Assembly (NCBI RefSeq): GCF_025399795.1
Contig: NZ_JAODTZ010000005.1
Coordinates: 221,777-285,776 of the forward strand
DNA from: Streptomyces rhizosphaerihabitans
GTDB taxonomy: Bacteria > Actinomycetota > Actinomycetes > Streptomycetales > Streptomycetaceae
Length of the DNA stretch: 64,000 nt
Direction: 5' to 3'
The position numbers and the translations under genes were made by a program. The notes beneath the pieces were generated by a model. The model did no database searches. It saw only the letters and a program-made list of their open reading frames with translations, and was not told the DNA's origin. This document shows positions 10,552-21,519 of the stretch, in pieces. Position 1 is the stretch's first letter. Each line of letters opens with the position of its first letter.

Positions 10552-10857
10552 TCGAGCGGCCCGCGTGCGACAGGCCCTTGACCGACACGCCGCTCCCGAC
10601 ACCCGACTCCGGTTGTGACTCCCGGCTCCCGCCCCTCCGGTTCCCGGCCCCGCCCGGTTCCCGACTCCGGGCCCCCTCACAGCTTCTGGCTCGGGGGGCC
10701 CGGCTCCAGGGATCCAAGCCCCACGGTCCGGGGCTCCGGACCCAGAGTCCGCGCTCCCGGCTCCCAACTCGTTCGCCCAACCTGCAACCTTCAGGCCTCA
10801 GCCCACCGACGTAGAGCTCAAGCCCCCAACCCCCCACCGACGAAAGGCCAACTCTCC
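10552..10857. other. Low-complexity intergenic region rich in CCCGGCTCC-like units
   Basis: 306 bases dominated by irregular repeats of CCCGACTCC, CCCGGCTCC and CCGGTTCCC. The frames through it are open only because stop codons are rare in such sequence. I see no gene and no clear promoter; AAAGG at about 10843 is the probable ribosome-binding site of the next gene. Confidence 0.6.
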
Positions 10858-11457
10858 ATGGAGCGAGCACGGTCGTTCCCGAGCCGGCGGCAGCTGCTCA
10901 AGGGCGCAGCCCTCGCGGCCCTCCCGTACGCGTTACTCCCCGATGCCAAGGCGACGGCGCAGTCGGCGGCCGTCGACTATCCGGGCGCCGAGTGGACTCC
11001 GGCGACCAGCTCCAACTACACGGCGTCCGATCGCCCCTACAGCTACGAACTCGACTATGTGATCATCCACGTCACACAAGCGACGTACACCACGACTCTG
11101 TCCATCTTCCAGAATCCGCAGAAGAAGGTGTCCGCCCACTACCTCGTACGCTCGGCCGACGGCCAAGTCGCCCAGTGCGTGAGAGAGCGCGACGTCGCCT
11201 GGCACGCGGGCAACTGGGACTACAACACCAGAAGTATCGGAATCGAGCACGAGGGCTGGGTGGACCAGCCGGCCTACTTCACCAACGCCCTCTACGAGGA
11301 GTCGGCCAAGCTCACCGCCACGATCTGCGACCAGTACGGGATCCCCAAGGACCGCGCCCACATCCTCGGTCACTACGAGGTGCCGGGCACCGATCACACC
11401 GATCCAGGGCCGAACTGGGACTGGACGCGCTACATCAGGCTCGTCAACTTCGCCTGA
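10858..11457 (+). CDS. Tat-exported N-acetylmuramoyl-L-alanine amidase (Amidase_2/PGRP type)
   Basis: 199 residues. It cleaves the muramoyl-L-alanine bond of peptidoglycan outside the cell. The N-terminus carries a twin-arginine signal (SRRQLLKG, then ALAALPYALLPDAKATA), so export as a folded zinc enzyme is expected. Zinc and catalytic-region motifs: VIIHVT near residue 65, VSAHYLV, IGIEHEGW, and HILGHYEVPGTDHTDPGPNW. The codon at 10933-10935 is TTA, so translation may depend on the bldA tRNA. The ATG follows AAAGG by 10 bases. It stands alone between low-complexity DNA and a hairpin. Confidence 0.9.
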   Translation: MERARSFPSRRQLLKGAALAALPYALLPDAKATAQSAAVDYPGAEWTPATSSNYTASDRPYSYELDYVIIHVTQATYTTTLSIFQNPQKKVSAHYLVRSADGQVAQCVRERDVAWHAGNWDYNTRSIGIEHEGWVDQPAYFTNALYEESAKLTATICDQYGIPKDRAHILGHYEVPGTDHTDPGPNWDWTRYIRLVNFA

Positions 11458-11466
11458 CCAGGGGCG

Positions 11467-11501
11467 GCCTCGCGGTGGCCCGAGCGGACACGCCGCGAGG
11501 C
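11467..11501 (+). terminator. Terminator-like hairpin after the amidase gene
   Basis: A perfect 9-bp stem (11467-11475 with 11493-11501) around a 17-base loop, starting 9 bases after the amidase stop. Confidence 0.45.
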
Positions 11502-11591
11502 ACCGGCCGGAAGGGGAGCGTCACACGGGTTGTCGGGGCCCGCACCGGGAGTGACGATGGACCCAGCCGCATCGCCTTCCGGGAGGCCGAG

Positions 11592-12893
11592 TTGACCGAT
11601 CCTTGGGTGGCCCTGGAACCGGGGACCGATCCCGCCGAGCGGGTTCGGCTGCTGCGCCGCGCGTACCAGTCGTTCACCGAGGCCGGGACGGTGCCGCGGC
11701 CGGTGCGTGCCGTGGTGGCGGAGTCGTGGCGGCGTTCGGCACGGGCGGGCGTCGTTCCGGAGGGCACCGCGAGGGTCGAACTCATGGACGGGGAACTCGG
11801 CTCCTACCGGGCGGAGCATCCGCTCGCGCGGGTGATGCCGCTGTTCCGGGAGCTCATGGGAACGTTCGCGGCGGACGGCGAGCATCTCCTGGCGGTCTGC
11901 GACGCGCAGTGCAGGCTCCTGTGGGTCGAGGGACATCCGGGGACGCGGCGGCAGGCCGGACGGATGAACTTCGTGCCGGGCGCGCGGTGGTCGGAGACGG
12001 CGGTCGGTACGAACGCGCCGGGCACGGCGGTCGCCGTCGACCGTCCGGTGCAGGTGTTCGCGGCCGAACACTTCATCCGGCGTGTGCAGCCCTGGACCTG
12101 TGCGGCGGCCCCCGTGCACGATCCGCGCACCGGGCGGGTACTCGGCGCGGTCGACATCACGGGCGGGGACGGGCTGGCCCATCCGCACAGCCTCGGCTTC
12201 GTACAGGCGGTGGCACGGGCCGCCGAGGCCCATCTGGCGCTGCTCGCACCGCCGCAGGCCATGGCCGGCGCCCTCCAACTGACCGCGCTGGGACGCGACG
12301 AGGCTCAACTCGTCGCGGACGGCAGGAAGATCAGGCTCAGCCGCAGGCACAGCGAGATCCTGGTCCTGCTGGCGCGGCATCCGGAAGGCCTGACGGGCGA
12401 CGAGTTGCAGTGCGCGCTGTACGAGGACGAGTCGGTGACGCCGGTGACCTTGCGGGCCGAGTTGGCGCGGTTGCGCAGAATCCTCGGTCCGGGCCTGCTC
12501 GGATCGCGGCCCTACCGGCTCACCCGGCCGGTCGAGTCCGATGTGGCGGTGGTGGAGCGGCGGCTCGGCAGCGGCGCGGTGACGGCGGCCGCGGCGGTGT
12601 ACGCCGGTCCGCTGCTGCCGGGTTCGACGGCGCCGTCGGTGGTGCGGCTGCGGCGAAGGCTCGCCGACGGGCTGCGGACGGCGATCATCGCCCGGCGGGA
12701 CCCCGACCTGTTGGCCGACTGGGCCCGTGCGCCGTGGGGCGAGGACGATCTCGACGTCTGGCGGGCGCTGTCCGCGCTGCGCCCGGCGGCGGCCGTGCAC
12801 GCGCGCCTGGCGGAGCTGGAGTCCGAGCAGGCCGCACCGGCCGGATGGGCGCACTCCGCACGCGTCGGCCGTATGCGACCGTCACCGCGCTGA
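11592..12893 (+). CDS. GAF-domain transcriptional regulator
   Basis: 433 residues from a TTG start that follows GGGAGG by 6 bases; the frame is open upstream without coding character. Residues 25-60 ([22 protein letters not shown]) are the N-terminal helical signature of AcoR-like regulators. Residues about 85-220 form a GAF sensory domain ([19 protein letters not shown], then [20 protein letters not shown]). There is no sigma-54 AAA+ domain; instead the C-terminus has a helix-turn-helix segment ([20 protein letters not shown]) and a winged region. This architecture is common in actinomycetes next to aldehyde or alcohol dehydrogenase genes. It very likely controls the aldehyde dehydrogenase downstream; the inducer is unknown. 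Confidence 0.85.
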   Translation: MTDPWVALEPGTDPAERVRLLRRAYQSFTEAGTVPRPVRAVVAESWRRSARAGVVPEGTARVELMDGELGSYRAEHPLARVMPLFRELMGTFAADGEHLLAVCDAQCRLLWVEGHPGTRRQAGRMNFVPGARWSETAVGTNAPGTAVAVDRPVQVFAAEHFIRRVQPWTCAAAPVHDPRTGRVLGAVDITGGDGLAHPHSLGFVQAVARAAEAHLALLAPPQAMAGALQLTALGRDEAQLVADGRKIRLSRRHSEILVLLARHPEGLTGDELQCALYEDESVTPVTLRAELARLRRILGPGLLGSRPYRLTRPVESDVAVVERRLGSGAVTAAAAVYAGPLLPGSTAPSVVRLRRRLADGLRTAIIARRDPDLLADWARAPWGEDDLDVWRALSALRPAAAVHARLAELESEQAAPAGWAHSARVGRMRPSPR

Positions 12894-12895
12894 AC

Positions 12896-12965
12896 GGAAC
12901 GGGCACGGCACCACCCTGTGGAACGGGCACGGTTCCACCTCCGGATCGGGCACGGCTCCACGTGC
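12896..12965. repeat. Three tandem ~23-bp repeats upstream of the aldehyde dehydrogenase gene
   Basis: Units begin at 12896, 12920 and 12943, each reading GGAACGGGCACGG or GGATCGGGCACGG followed by a CCACC/CCAC block. They start three bases after the regulator stop codon. Regular spacing of about two helical turns suits a row of protein-binding sites, but this is inference. Confidence 0.6.
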
Positions 12966-13016
12966 GGAGGGGACGTGGCCCCATCTGCGGGGCGGGGCCG
13001 AAGACTTCGGAGCCGC

Positions 13017-13035
13017 GCAACGTCGATGCAACGTC
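13017..13035. promoter_or_regulatory. Direct repeat GCAACGTC, candidate activator site
   Basis: Two copies of GCAACGTC at 13017-13024 and 13028-13035, 11 bases apart (one helical turn), about 66 bases before the aldehyde dehydrogenase start. TGCAAC-like half-sites are typical upstream activating sequences of AcoR-type regulators, so this is a candidate target of the neighbouring GAF protein. Confidence 0.35.
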
Positions 13036-13101
13036 CGGGTTCCTAGCCTCGCGGCGAGAGCTGCCCAACGGCGGGCAGCACTTCTCCGGGAGGCAACCAG
13101 C

Positions 13102-14625
<1,524 letters not shown>

Positions 14626-14633
14626 GCCCTGAA

Positions 14634-14674
14634 GTCGGGTGCCTGAAGCCAACGTTGCACCTCAGGCACCCGAC
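14634..14674 (+). terminator. Terminator of the aldehyde dehydrogenase gene
   Basis: A perfect 13-bp stem (14634-14646 with 14662-14674) around a 15-base loop begins 9 bases after the stop codon. It marks the end of the well-kept metabolic region; decayed accessory DNA follows. Confidence 0.65.
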
Positions 14675-14800
14675 CGCCAAGGCCGCTTTCCACAACGAGA
14701 CAGGGACGGTCTGACACCGCTCGGCCGCAGGCGGCAAGGATCCCGGACCGGCCACGGACCAGATTCGATCTCCCGGTCACCCAAGATCGACGCAGGGACG

Positions 14801-14905
14801 AGATCATGCAGGCCGACGGCACGTACGTCGCCACCGGCTCGACCTTGACGTGCAGAGCGGGCGCCGCCCCGAACAGCGGCGCCAGAGCCTCGTCTGCCCC
14901 CATGG
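14801..14905. repeat. Copy 1 of a ~105-bp duplicated sequence
   Basis: About 91% identical by eye to 21301-21404. On the minus strand both copies encode nearly the same peptide (APLFGAAPALHVKVEP here, VPLFGAAPALHVRVEP there), so it looks like a fragment of a coding region. The rest of the gap 14675-15173 holds an IS256 remnant and nothing else I can identify. Confidence 0.7.
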
Positions 14906-14967
14906 GCGACCACCTGGCTCTCGTCGCCGTTCCAACCTGCGCTCCAGAGTCTCCATCGAACCCGGAA

Positions 14968-15118
14968 CGGTTCACGCCGCGCTGAAGTGCATCTACGTGG
15001 CTCTGATGAGCCTGGACCCGACAGGGAAGGGCCGCAAGCGGTGGACCATGCGCTGGAAAGCACCCTCAACGCGTTCCGAATAGCCTTCGAAGGCCGCCTG
15101 GCCCCGAGCAACAACTGA
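14968..15118 (+). mobile_element. 3' remnant of an IS256 (Mutator)-family transposase gene
   Basis: The + strand encodes AALKCIYVALMSLDPTGKG and WTMRWK in one frame, then after a one-base frame change TLNAFRIAFEGRLAPSNN and a stop. This is the C-terminal end of actinobacterial IS256 transposases, whose usual ending resembles RWKPALNAFAITF. The catalytic core is absent and the frame is broken, so it is inactive. It points to past transposon traffic at this spot. Confidence 0.65.
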
Positions 15119-15173
15119 CACTCGACAACCAAGATCAGCCGTTTGCCGTTTCAAGCACCTTCTATTGCGCAAC

Positions 15174-17714
15174 TCACGTGCGGCTGACTTCTATGGTGGC
15201 CAAAGCCTCCCGTACTACCGCCGTTCTCGGGTGGGTCGGACCGAGGATGCGCGTCTGCACGTCGAGAAGACTCCGGAGTTCTGCAATCGCCTCTTCGGCC
15301 CTGCCTTGGCCGATTAGCGTCTCGCCGAGCGCGAGTCGGGCGTCTCCTACGAGATGGTGCTCGGGCCCTAGCACTCGGTTCTCGACCTCGATGACCGCCC
15401 GCAGTTCTGCCTCTGCCTCCCTGTGACGTCCCTGCGCGCACACCGCCCGTGCAAGTTCGTAGCGGGCGTCGAGTACGTTCACGTGCTCTTCTCCCAACAC
15501 CCGTAGTTCCGCCTCCAGCACGTCGCGTAACTCATCCTCTGCCTCCTGCACCCGGCCGAGTTCTGTCACGACCGAGGCGCGGTTGGCACGGGCTTGCAGC
15601 GTGTACGGGTGATGGGAGCCAAAGACACGCAGGCGGGTCTCGACGAGTTCGCTGTACATCTGCTCCGCCTCTGCGAAACGCTCCTGATAAGCGAGTTGCA
15701 GGCCCAGGTTGTTGTAGGTCATCAGGGTGTAGGGATGTTCAGGACCAAGCACCCGGGTCCGAGTGCGCAGTAGGTCGCGGTAGCCGGCCTCGGCTTCTGC
15801 ATAACGTCCTCGCTCTCCGACAGCCCGCAGCAGCCAGTGACGCGTGGCCAGAGTCTCCGGATGCTCTGGCCCCAGCACCCTGAGTTGGTCACGCAACACA
15901 TCGCGGCAGGCGCTCTCGGCCTCGGTCAGACGCCCCTGTTCCACAAGTAGATGTGCCGATTCATGGCGTGTAGCCAGCGTGGCGGGATGATCCGGACCCA
16001 AGGTGTTGAGTTGAGCCGTCAGAATGCCGCTCAACTGTGATTCCGCTTCAGCATGGCGTCCTTGGTACAAGGCGGCGAGGGCTCGTTGATATCGGAGACA
16101 GAGCACCGCCTCGTGATCCGGGCCGAGAGATTCCGCTTGACGCAGAGCGTCGCATGTCAGCGCTTCCGGGGCCGACCACGCCCCACTCCACCTCAACGCC
16201 GAGCAGCTGCTCACAACAGCCCATGCGATCGCGGCAAGACCCCTGTCGTCCAGTGCAGCCGGGGGAAGGCACAGCAGGGAACGCACATGGGGCAACAGCC
16301 GCAGCCAGATGGGCCAGTCCTCGGGGTCGTCCGGTCGTAGTCGACCGGTGGCAACTCGCAGTGCGCGGGCGGCTGCTGTCGTGACGTGAACGTCCAAGTG
16401 CTGCCGGCTGGCGGCCGCTACCATCGGGTGAACGACCACGCTGGCGACTTCGTTGGGATCAGGCGTTGCCCCCAACTCAAGTAGCCCCACGGAGAGCAAG
16501 GCCTCCAGTCCGCTTCGGACCGACGTATCTGCCATGCCGAGGCCGTCCCCCAGTACCTGCAGGTCCAGCAGCGCGGAGGTGATATCCGCAGATGAGGCAA
16601 AGCAGGAGAGGATCCTCAGCAGCGGTCGGGCCTGGGCTCTGTCCTGTGCTGCCAAGGCGTCGAGGGACAGCTCCCATGTATGCGTCACGCCCGATCGGGG
16701 ACCACTCGCCTGACCCATGAGCAGGGGGAATCGATCGTCAAGTGCCTCCAGATAGGAGGTGAAGGTGCGTTCCAAGGCGAAGGGAGATCCCAGATACACC
16801 CCTGCTTGGTGAATGCCCAGTGGGAGGCCGCCGAGGCGTTGGGCAAGTGCTTGCGCCTCAGCCGGAGCACCAGCGCACGGAGCGAGATCCTGAAGGACCC
16901 GGGCGCCGGCTGCAGCGTCCAGGCAGGGAACTGGCACCACGGCACCGTGGCGGCCCCACTCTCTTCGATCCTTGACCCGGCTGGTCACAACAATCAGGCC
17001 GGTCAGCGTCGCGCGGAGCCAGCCGCTGCCGTCTCGCGCAGGGGCGTCACCGAGCGTCAAGGTGGCAGTATCGTCGGCATTGTCGAGGACGAGTAGCCAT
17101 CCTCGCTCCGCCTCCAGGCGCTCCCACAGAACATCGGCTGGGTTGCGAACTCCAGCTCGTGCCTCTTCCACTTGTGCAGGCGGTGCGCCCAAGGTGAGAG
17201 CCAGGCCGAGGAGGGAACCCAACAGTGACCTCTACTCCGTGGCAGACACCCACCACACTTTGCGCCCTTGGCGTTTTGCGCGCTCTGCCAGCGCCAGAGC
17301 CAGCGTTGTCTTTCCTGCGCCTCCCATACCAGCCAGCACCTGAAAGCGGCCGTCCGGCGCGGAGAGTCGACTGCTCAACAGCTCCAGCACGTCATCTCGG
17401 CCGTGGATCTGCCCCAGCCGTCCAGTGGGAGGATGAAGAGTTCGCGCGATTGGCACCGCGCTGGGGGCCGATGGTGGGGAGGCATCAGGAGCTCCCAGGG
17501 GTGGTTCTCGCCTCGTGCGGTCTTCTGGGATCGGACCTGGGCCAGTAGCCGGTGCAGGATTGGATGGCTGTCGGCCCTGGACGAGCGCCACCACAACGCT
17601 TATCACGCCCGCGAAGGTTCCCACCACGGTGAGTGCTGTCACCAGGTCCACACAGTAACTGTAGGGGGATGGCAGGCACCGCAGCGAGGATGCCGGATCC
17701 TGATCGGAACTCAC
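15174..17714 (-). pseudogene. Membrane-anchored NB-ARC/TPR (STAND) NTPase gene with an in-frame TAG
   Basis: A GTG start at 17712-17714 opens 160 codons, a TAG at 17232-17234, then the same frame continues for a further 685 codons to 15174. The product would be about 845 residues. Order: one transmembrane helix (23-46), Pro-rich linker, Walker A GMGGAGKTT (129-137), Walker B WLLVLDNADD (about 206), an NB-ARC-like region with LPLGIHQAGVYLG, a helical linker, then kinesin-light-chain-type TPRs (about 540-845; RVLGPEHPYTLMTYNNLG repeats of 42 residues). STAND proteins are signal-sensing switches, some acting in phage defence. The coding sequence on both sides of the TAG is intact, so this is a recent nonsense mutation, a sequencing error, or readthrough. 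Third-position GC is lower than in neighbours, suggesting transfer. Confidence 0.75.
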
Positions 17715-18424
17715 GCCCGGATAGCTGTTGTCCTTTCGATCTTGCGCGGTGCCGGTCCAACGCGGCTCCCGGTTGGATGATCCGCGGTGAGGAAGGGCCT
17801 CCTACAGCAGTCCGCGGGTATCAAAGATCGACAGGCAGGACGAGAACTTCGAGCCGCGCCAGGACGCGTCTTCAAAAGATCTTGAGTGGTGGATCATGGT
17901 CGGGTGATACGTCACCATGAACTGTCCGATGCCGAGTGGGAGTTCGTCGGACCGCTGCTGCCGGTGTCGCCACCGCACCGACGGCAGCACGGCGCGGAGG
18001 CCCCGCCGACGCGCAACGCGAGCGAGCGCGCCCCGGTCCCCGGCTGCGTCCGCGCCGCCCATCCCGCCCTCCCACTCCTCAACTCCAGCCAGGGACATGG
18101 GCAAAAGCAGCCACAACGGGGATGTCGGCACCCCGACCATGCTTGTACGCCCGTGGTGACCTGGGCGAACTCCAGGGCGCTGCGAGGGGCCGCGCAACAT
18201 CTACCGCAACCCCCGACGCAACACCTGCCGCAACCCGACGCGGTCCCGTGCTCCTGGGCAGCCGAGGGCACCCGGGCGTTCTTCAAGCGGCCCGCGCTGC
18301 CCGAACCCTTCGCACTGGCGCTGCGAGCCGCCGAGAACAGCCTCGGCCCGCATCACATCCCCAACCCGGGTGTCCTGCCCGGCTGACAGGCCGGCACGCG
18401 GAAAGCGAACGCCCCGACGCCTGA
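17715..18424. other. Gap with transposase remnant and an unassigned coding-like tail
   Basis: 710 bases without an intact gene. 17904-17980 is the start of an IS5-type transposase. From about 18260 to a TGA at 18384-18386 the + strand has strong coding bias and encodes FFKRPALPEPFALALRAAEN followed by SLGPHHIPNPGVLPG; it reads like the C-terminus of a real protein I do not recognise. Between them, 17990-18250, nothing is convincing. Confidence 0.5.
17904..17980 (+). mobile_element. 5' remnant of an IS5-family transposase gene
   Basis: From a GTG at 17904 the frame gives VIRHHELSDAEWEFVGPLLP, the characteristic N-terminus of actinobacterial IS5-type DDE transposases. Similarity stops after about 25 residues and the catalytic part is missing. 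It is an inactive fragment. Confidence 0.65.
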
Positions 18425-18820
18425 TCAGGCACAGGCGAAAGCCTCCTCGGGGACATCGTCGAGGACGAATCCGTTGTCGAGCCGGACGCGGACCGTGACG
18501 CGAAGCATCTGCCGCTGGTAGGCGACCCACTGCTCTTCCAAGGCCCCCACCTGCTCCTCAAGTTGCTTTCTGCTCGCCGACGGCATCTGGTGGCCGAAGT
18601 CGCCGAGGAGCGACTTGAGGCGCAGGTACTCACGGACCTCGTGGCTCTGCTGCCGGTCATGCTCGTCCACACGCTCGACAGTGCCCTCGATGCCTGCCGC
18701 CAGGGCCACAGAGCCGGCGAAGGCACCCGTCTCCTCCGCCGGCTCCCCGGCCGGGGTCACCGACCCGGCCAACCGGAGATCCGCCGCCAGCCGCACCCGT
18801 TGGCCCACGTTCAGCGTCAT
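18425..18820 (-). CDS. Hypothetical protein, 131 residues
   Basis: The ATG at 18818-18820 follows AAGGA by 4-5 bases; a longer frame upstream lacks coding bias. The protein (MTLNVGQRVRLAADLRLAGS) begins with a beta-rich segment, then has a likely coiled or helical stretch (SRKQLEEQVGALEEQWVAYQ) and an acidic end. It has no signal peptide or membrane helix. I do not recognise the family. Its intact frame and good codon bias stand out among the decayed neighbours; the pseudogene beside it is on the opposite strand. Confidence 0.6.
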   Translation of the reverse strand: MTLNVGQRVRLAADLRLAGSVTPAGEPAEETGAFAGSVALAAGIEGTVERVDEHDRQQSHEVREYLRLKSLLGDFGHQMPSASRKQLEEQVGALEEQWVAYQRQMLRVTVRVRLDNGFVLDDVPEEAFACA

Positions 18821-18989
18821 CGATCCTTCGTCCTCCTCGTCGGTCACCAGCGATCCGGTACACAGGGCGCCGCCAGGCGTACCGGAGAGAACAGGATCAT
18901 CCCACCCCCACCCCCACCTCCGGTCCGACACGATCGAAGCCCTCGCCGACCCTCGCCTGCGCACCGCACGACGGGCGAACAGGAACCCG

Positions 18990-19996
18990 AAGACGGCCTG
19001 TCGGACGGTGGCGAGAACGACCTGGAGAACATCGAAGCTGAAGTGGAGCGGATGTCGGTGCGAGCGACGGAGGTGCTGCAGCTCAGCAAGGATCGTGACC
19101 CGGCCGCGCTGACGCAGTTCCTGCAGTTGCGTGCAATCGACCCTGAGGGCGCGTACTGGCGGCGGGGTATGGAGGCCGCTGCACGCCGACTGCGCGAGAC
19201 GGGTAGCACCGAGCTACGGGTGCCGTTCACGTATGTCACCGGAGAACTGGGGGGCGCATCCGCCGGGGGGCTGGGTGGCGGATCAGCGCCGCTACCACGC
19301 CGACGGAACCCGGCCTCGAAGTCGCCCGCTCCTACGCCGCCGTCCACAGCCGCTTCCTCCCGCCGGCCACAGCGGATGTGGGAGGGAGCAGCGGTGGGGG
19401 TTCGCCAAGAACGCTCACACGGCCGCCAGGAAGACGGCGGAGAACGCCCAACAGCGTGCCCGCGAGGAAAAAAGCCAGACGTGTCCTATAGCGGTGAGCT
19501 GTCAGAGAGCCGTATGGCGGCTCTCGCGGAGATCGATCCGGGGTGGTGTCCGGCGTGGGAGATCGGGTGGCAGCGCAGCTACCGGCTCACCCTCGCCCAC
19601 GTCCGCGCCGGAGGCCTGTTGCCCACGCAGGCGGGCGAGGTGGTCGTGCAGGGCGAAGACCTCGGGGCATGGATTGCCGGGCAGCGCGCGGGCCGGGACA
19701 AGCTGATGGCCGCGCAGCAGTACCTGCTCGAGACGATCGGTGTCGAGCCCGTGGCGGAGGGCGAGGCGATGGTGCCGGCCAAGCGGTCGCAGGATGAGCG
19801 GTGGGCCGTCAACCTCGCTGCCGCCCGGCAGTTCCACGCCCGCGAAGGTCATCTGCGGCCGGCCCGCAAGCACGCCGAGCTGGTCGATGGAGAAGAGATC
19901 AAGCTGGGCGCTTTTTTGGATAACGCCCGGCGAAGGGCCGGGAAGCTCGGTGAGCAGCGACGCGCGGCGCTGGATGAGTTGGGGATGCGCTGGTAG
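18990..19996 (+). pseudogene. Frameshifted 3' part of a helicase-associated-domain protein gene
   Basis: Pieces of one protein appear in order but in different frames: RATEVLQLSKDRDPAALTQF and DPEGAYWRRGMEAAARRLRE; then, in the next frame, WVADQRRYHADGT; then, in the third, SYAAVHSRFLPPATADVGG; then FAKNAHTAARKTAENAQQRA; then back to SGELSESRMAALAEIDPGWC and two helicase-associated (PF03457-type) repeats ending ARRRAGKLGEQRRAALDELG-MRW at a TAG (19994-19996). At least four frame changes and the loss of the whole N-terminal helicase part make this a pseudogene. Related intact proteins occur in Streptomyces accessory regions. Confidence 0.75.
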
Positions 19997-20055
19997 GCCT
20001 GTGGGTGCCGGCGAGGGGGCACTGCGAGGTGTTCTCCGTCCGGCGCCCTGGGAGG

Positions 20056-20277
20056 TTACGCCTTGACCGGGCTGCTACCCCGCTCCTTTGCGATGCGATC
20101 GCCGACCGCGATCGACTTCCACAGCCCACGGTCGATGCGCACCTTCATGAACTGGCCGTCCGCACGCCTCACCTTGACGAAGTGGTACATGTTCGCACCG
20201 TCGAGCATGCCCCGCGACTTGTCCTCGACAATGCCTTCCCAGGCATCGTCCGGTCCTGGTTTGTGAGATTTGAACAT
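20056..20277 (-). CDS. Small basic hypothetical protein, 73 residues
   Basis: The ATG at 20275-20277 opens MFKSHKPGPDDAWEGIVEDK and continues with NMYHFVKVRRADGQFMKVRI and GLWKSIAVGDRI. It has the look of a small beta-barrel and resembles a family of short Streptomyces proteins (possibly DUF7489; assigned from memory and tentative). The ribosome-binding site is weak. It is intact, unlike the flanking pseudogenes on both sides. Function unknown. Confidence 0.6.
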   Translation of the reverse strand: MFKSHKPGPDDAWEGIVEDKSRGMLDGANMYHFVKVRRADGQFMKVRIDRGLWKSIAVGDRIAKERGSSPVKA

Positions 20278-20286
20278 GCCGCAAGC

Positions 20287-21382
20287 CTACGGAGGTCGAC
20301 AGGCGTGGTGCAGGGTCAAGAGGCACACATACTGCAGTACAGGTGTCGCACAAGCAGCCCTACAAATGTCCTGAGCAGCGCAACGACGACAGTCCTCAGG
20401 AACTGAACCGGCAGCCACGACACGCAAGCCATGGCCAACGACTTCCTCGGTGCAGTTGTCGACCTCGATGAACAGCAGCGGTACATCGTCCGGGGCGATC
20501 ACAACGACGTCGGCGCGGGCGCTGCCGATAGCGGGGTTCTTCCAGGTGCCCTTCACCGCGAGCGCGACCTCGGTGGCGTAGGAGGTGAGGGCACCGATCT
20601 CCTTGGGTGCGTCGACGGCGGCCTGGGCGACGGCCTGGGCTTCGGCACGCTGCATTGTGAGCAGGGCGAGGTCGGGCTTGGGACGGATCATCGCGATGAC
20701 CGTCTCGTTCACCGTCATCGCGTGGGGGCGCCCGAGCGGCACCGCCCATCTCCTCCGGCGCCCGGCCCACGTCGATCGCCGCAGCGGCCAGACCGGCCGC
20801 GGTGAGCAGACGGACCTCCTCACCGCCCCGGGACCGACCGCCGTCGACAACCAGGCCGTGACGCCGCAGATCGTTCGCCGCGCCACGGTGGGAGGCGGTG
20901 CGCGCTTCCTTCCGCGCCGACGCCGTCTCCTTCAACGTGTGCCGGAAGGTCAGGTGCGGCGAGGACAACCGCTGGATCTGGTCCGCGATCGCGACGTTCA
21001 AAACCCCAAGGACGCACAGCACGTCGCTGCGCAGACCGTCCGACGATCCCGCCTCGTCCGCCCTGCGCTCGCCTGGCATCAGCCGCGGCACCGGCTTCTG
21101 GGGGCCGCCGTTCCGCGTCTTCGCCCCCAGCCAGATCACCCTGCTCGTGCCCCGCTCCCCGCACCTGTCCACCTCGCCGTAGCCGTGGACGGGCCGGCAC
21201 ATCCGCCTGGAGCCGTCCACGAGTTGCGGGTACGGCGTCGGCAGACTCCCGGCCGAGCCCGGCTTGCACGCTGACTCCCTGTCGTAACGCGCCATGGACC
21301 AGATCATGCAGGCCTGCAGCACGTACGGCGCCGCGGGCTCGACCCTGACGTGCAGAGCGGGCGCCGCCCCGAACAGCGGCAC
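20287..21382 (-). pseudogene. Replication-relaxation family protein, frameshifted and C-terminally truncated
   Basis: Streptomyces replication-relaxation (Replic_Relax) proteins are winged-helix factors of conjugative elements. Here the expected sequence is visible in two frames: PVPRLMPGERRADEAGSSDG, GLRSDVLCVLGVLNVAIADQ, KEARTASHRGAANDLRRHGL and GGEEVRLLTAAGLAAAA in one frame, then, after a run of five G at 20724-20728, PHAMTVNETVIAMIRPKPDL, QAAVDAPKEIGALTSYATEV and VPLLFIEVDNC in another. One extra base in that run explains the switch. Similarity is lost after FIEVDNC and the usual C-terminus is absent. Upstream, 21301-21404 is the second copy of the duplicated fragment. A remnant of an integrative element is likely. 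Confidence 0.75.
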
Positions 21383-21404
21383 CAGAGCCTCGCCTGCCCC
21401 ATGG
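21301..21404. repeat. Copy 2 of the ~105-bp duplicated sequence
   Basis: Matches 14801-14905 with about nine differences. Here the minus-strand peptide frame continues into the replication-relaxation remnant (ACMIWSMARYDRESACKPG), so this copy may be the parent context. Confidence 0.7.
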
Positions 21405-21519
21405 CCAACCGACTCCTCCCCCGGTACGCGCAGGCGTCGCTACGCCTACGCCCTCCGAGGAGCGCAGCCCTTGGAGCACACACCCTGGGCGTGAATCCCT
21501 GAGCCCGCAAGGAGACAGA

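Noticed and set aside
17232..17234. Pyrrolysine or other recoding at the TAG of the STAND gene
   Set aside because: No pyl genes or recoding signal are visible, and such systems are not expected in Streptomyces; a mutation or sequencing error is simpler. It is kept as a finding only for the intact frame.
17886..18424. Full-length protein of 160-plus residues across the IS5 remnant
   Set aside because: Only the first 25 residues resemble a transposase and the last 40 have coding bias; the middle is non-coding in character, so it is two fragments in one accidental frame.
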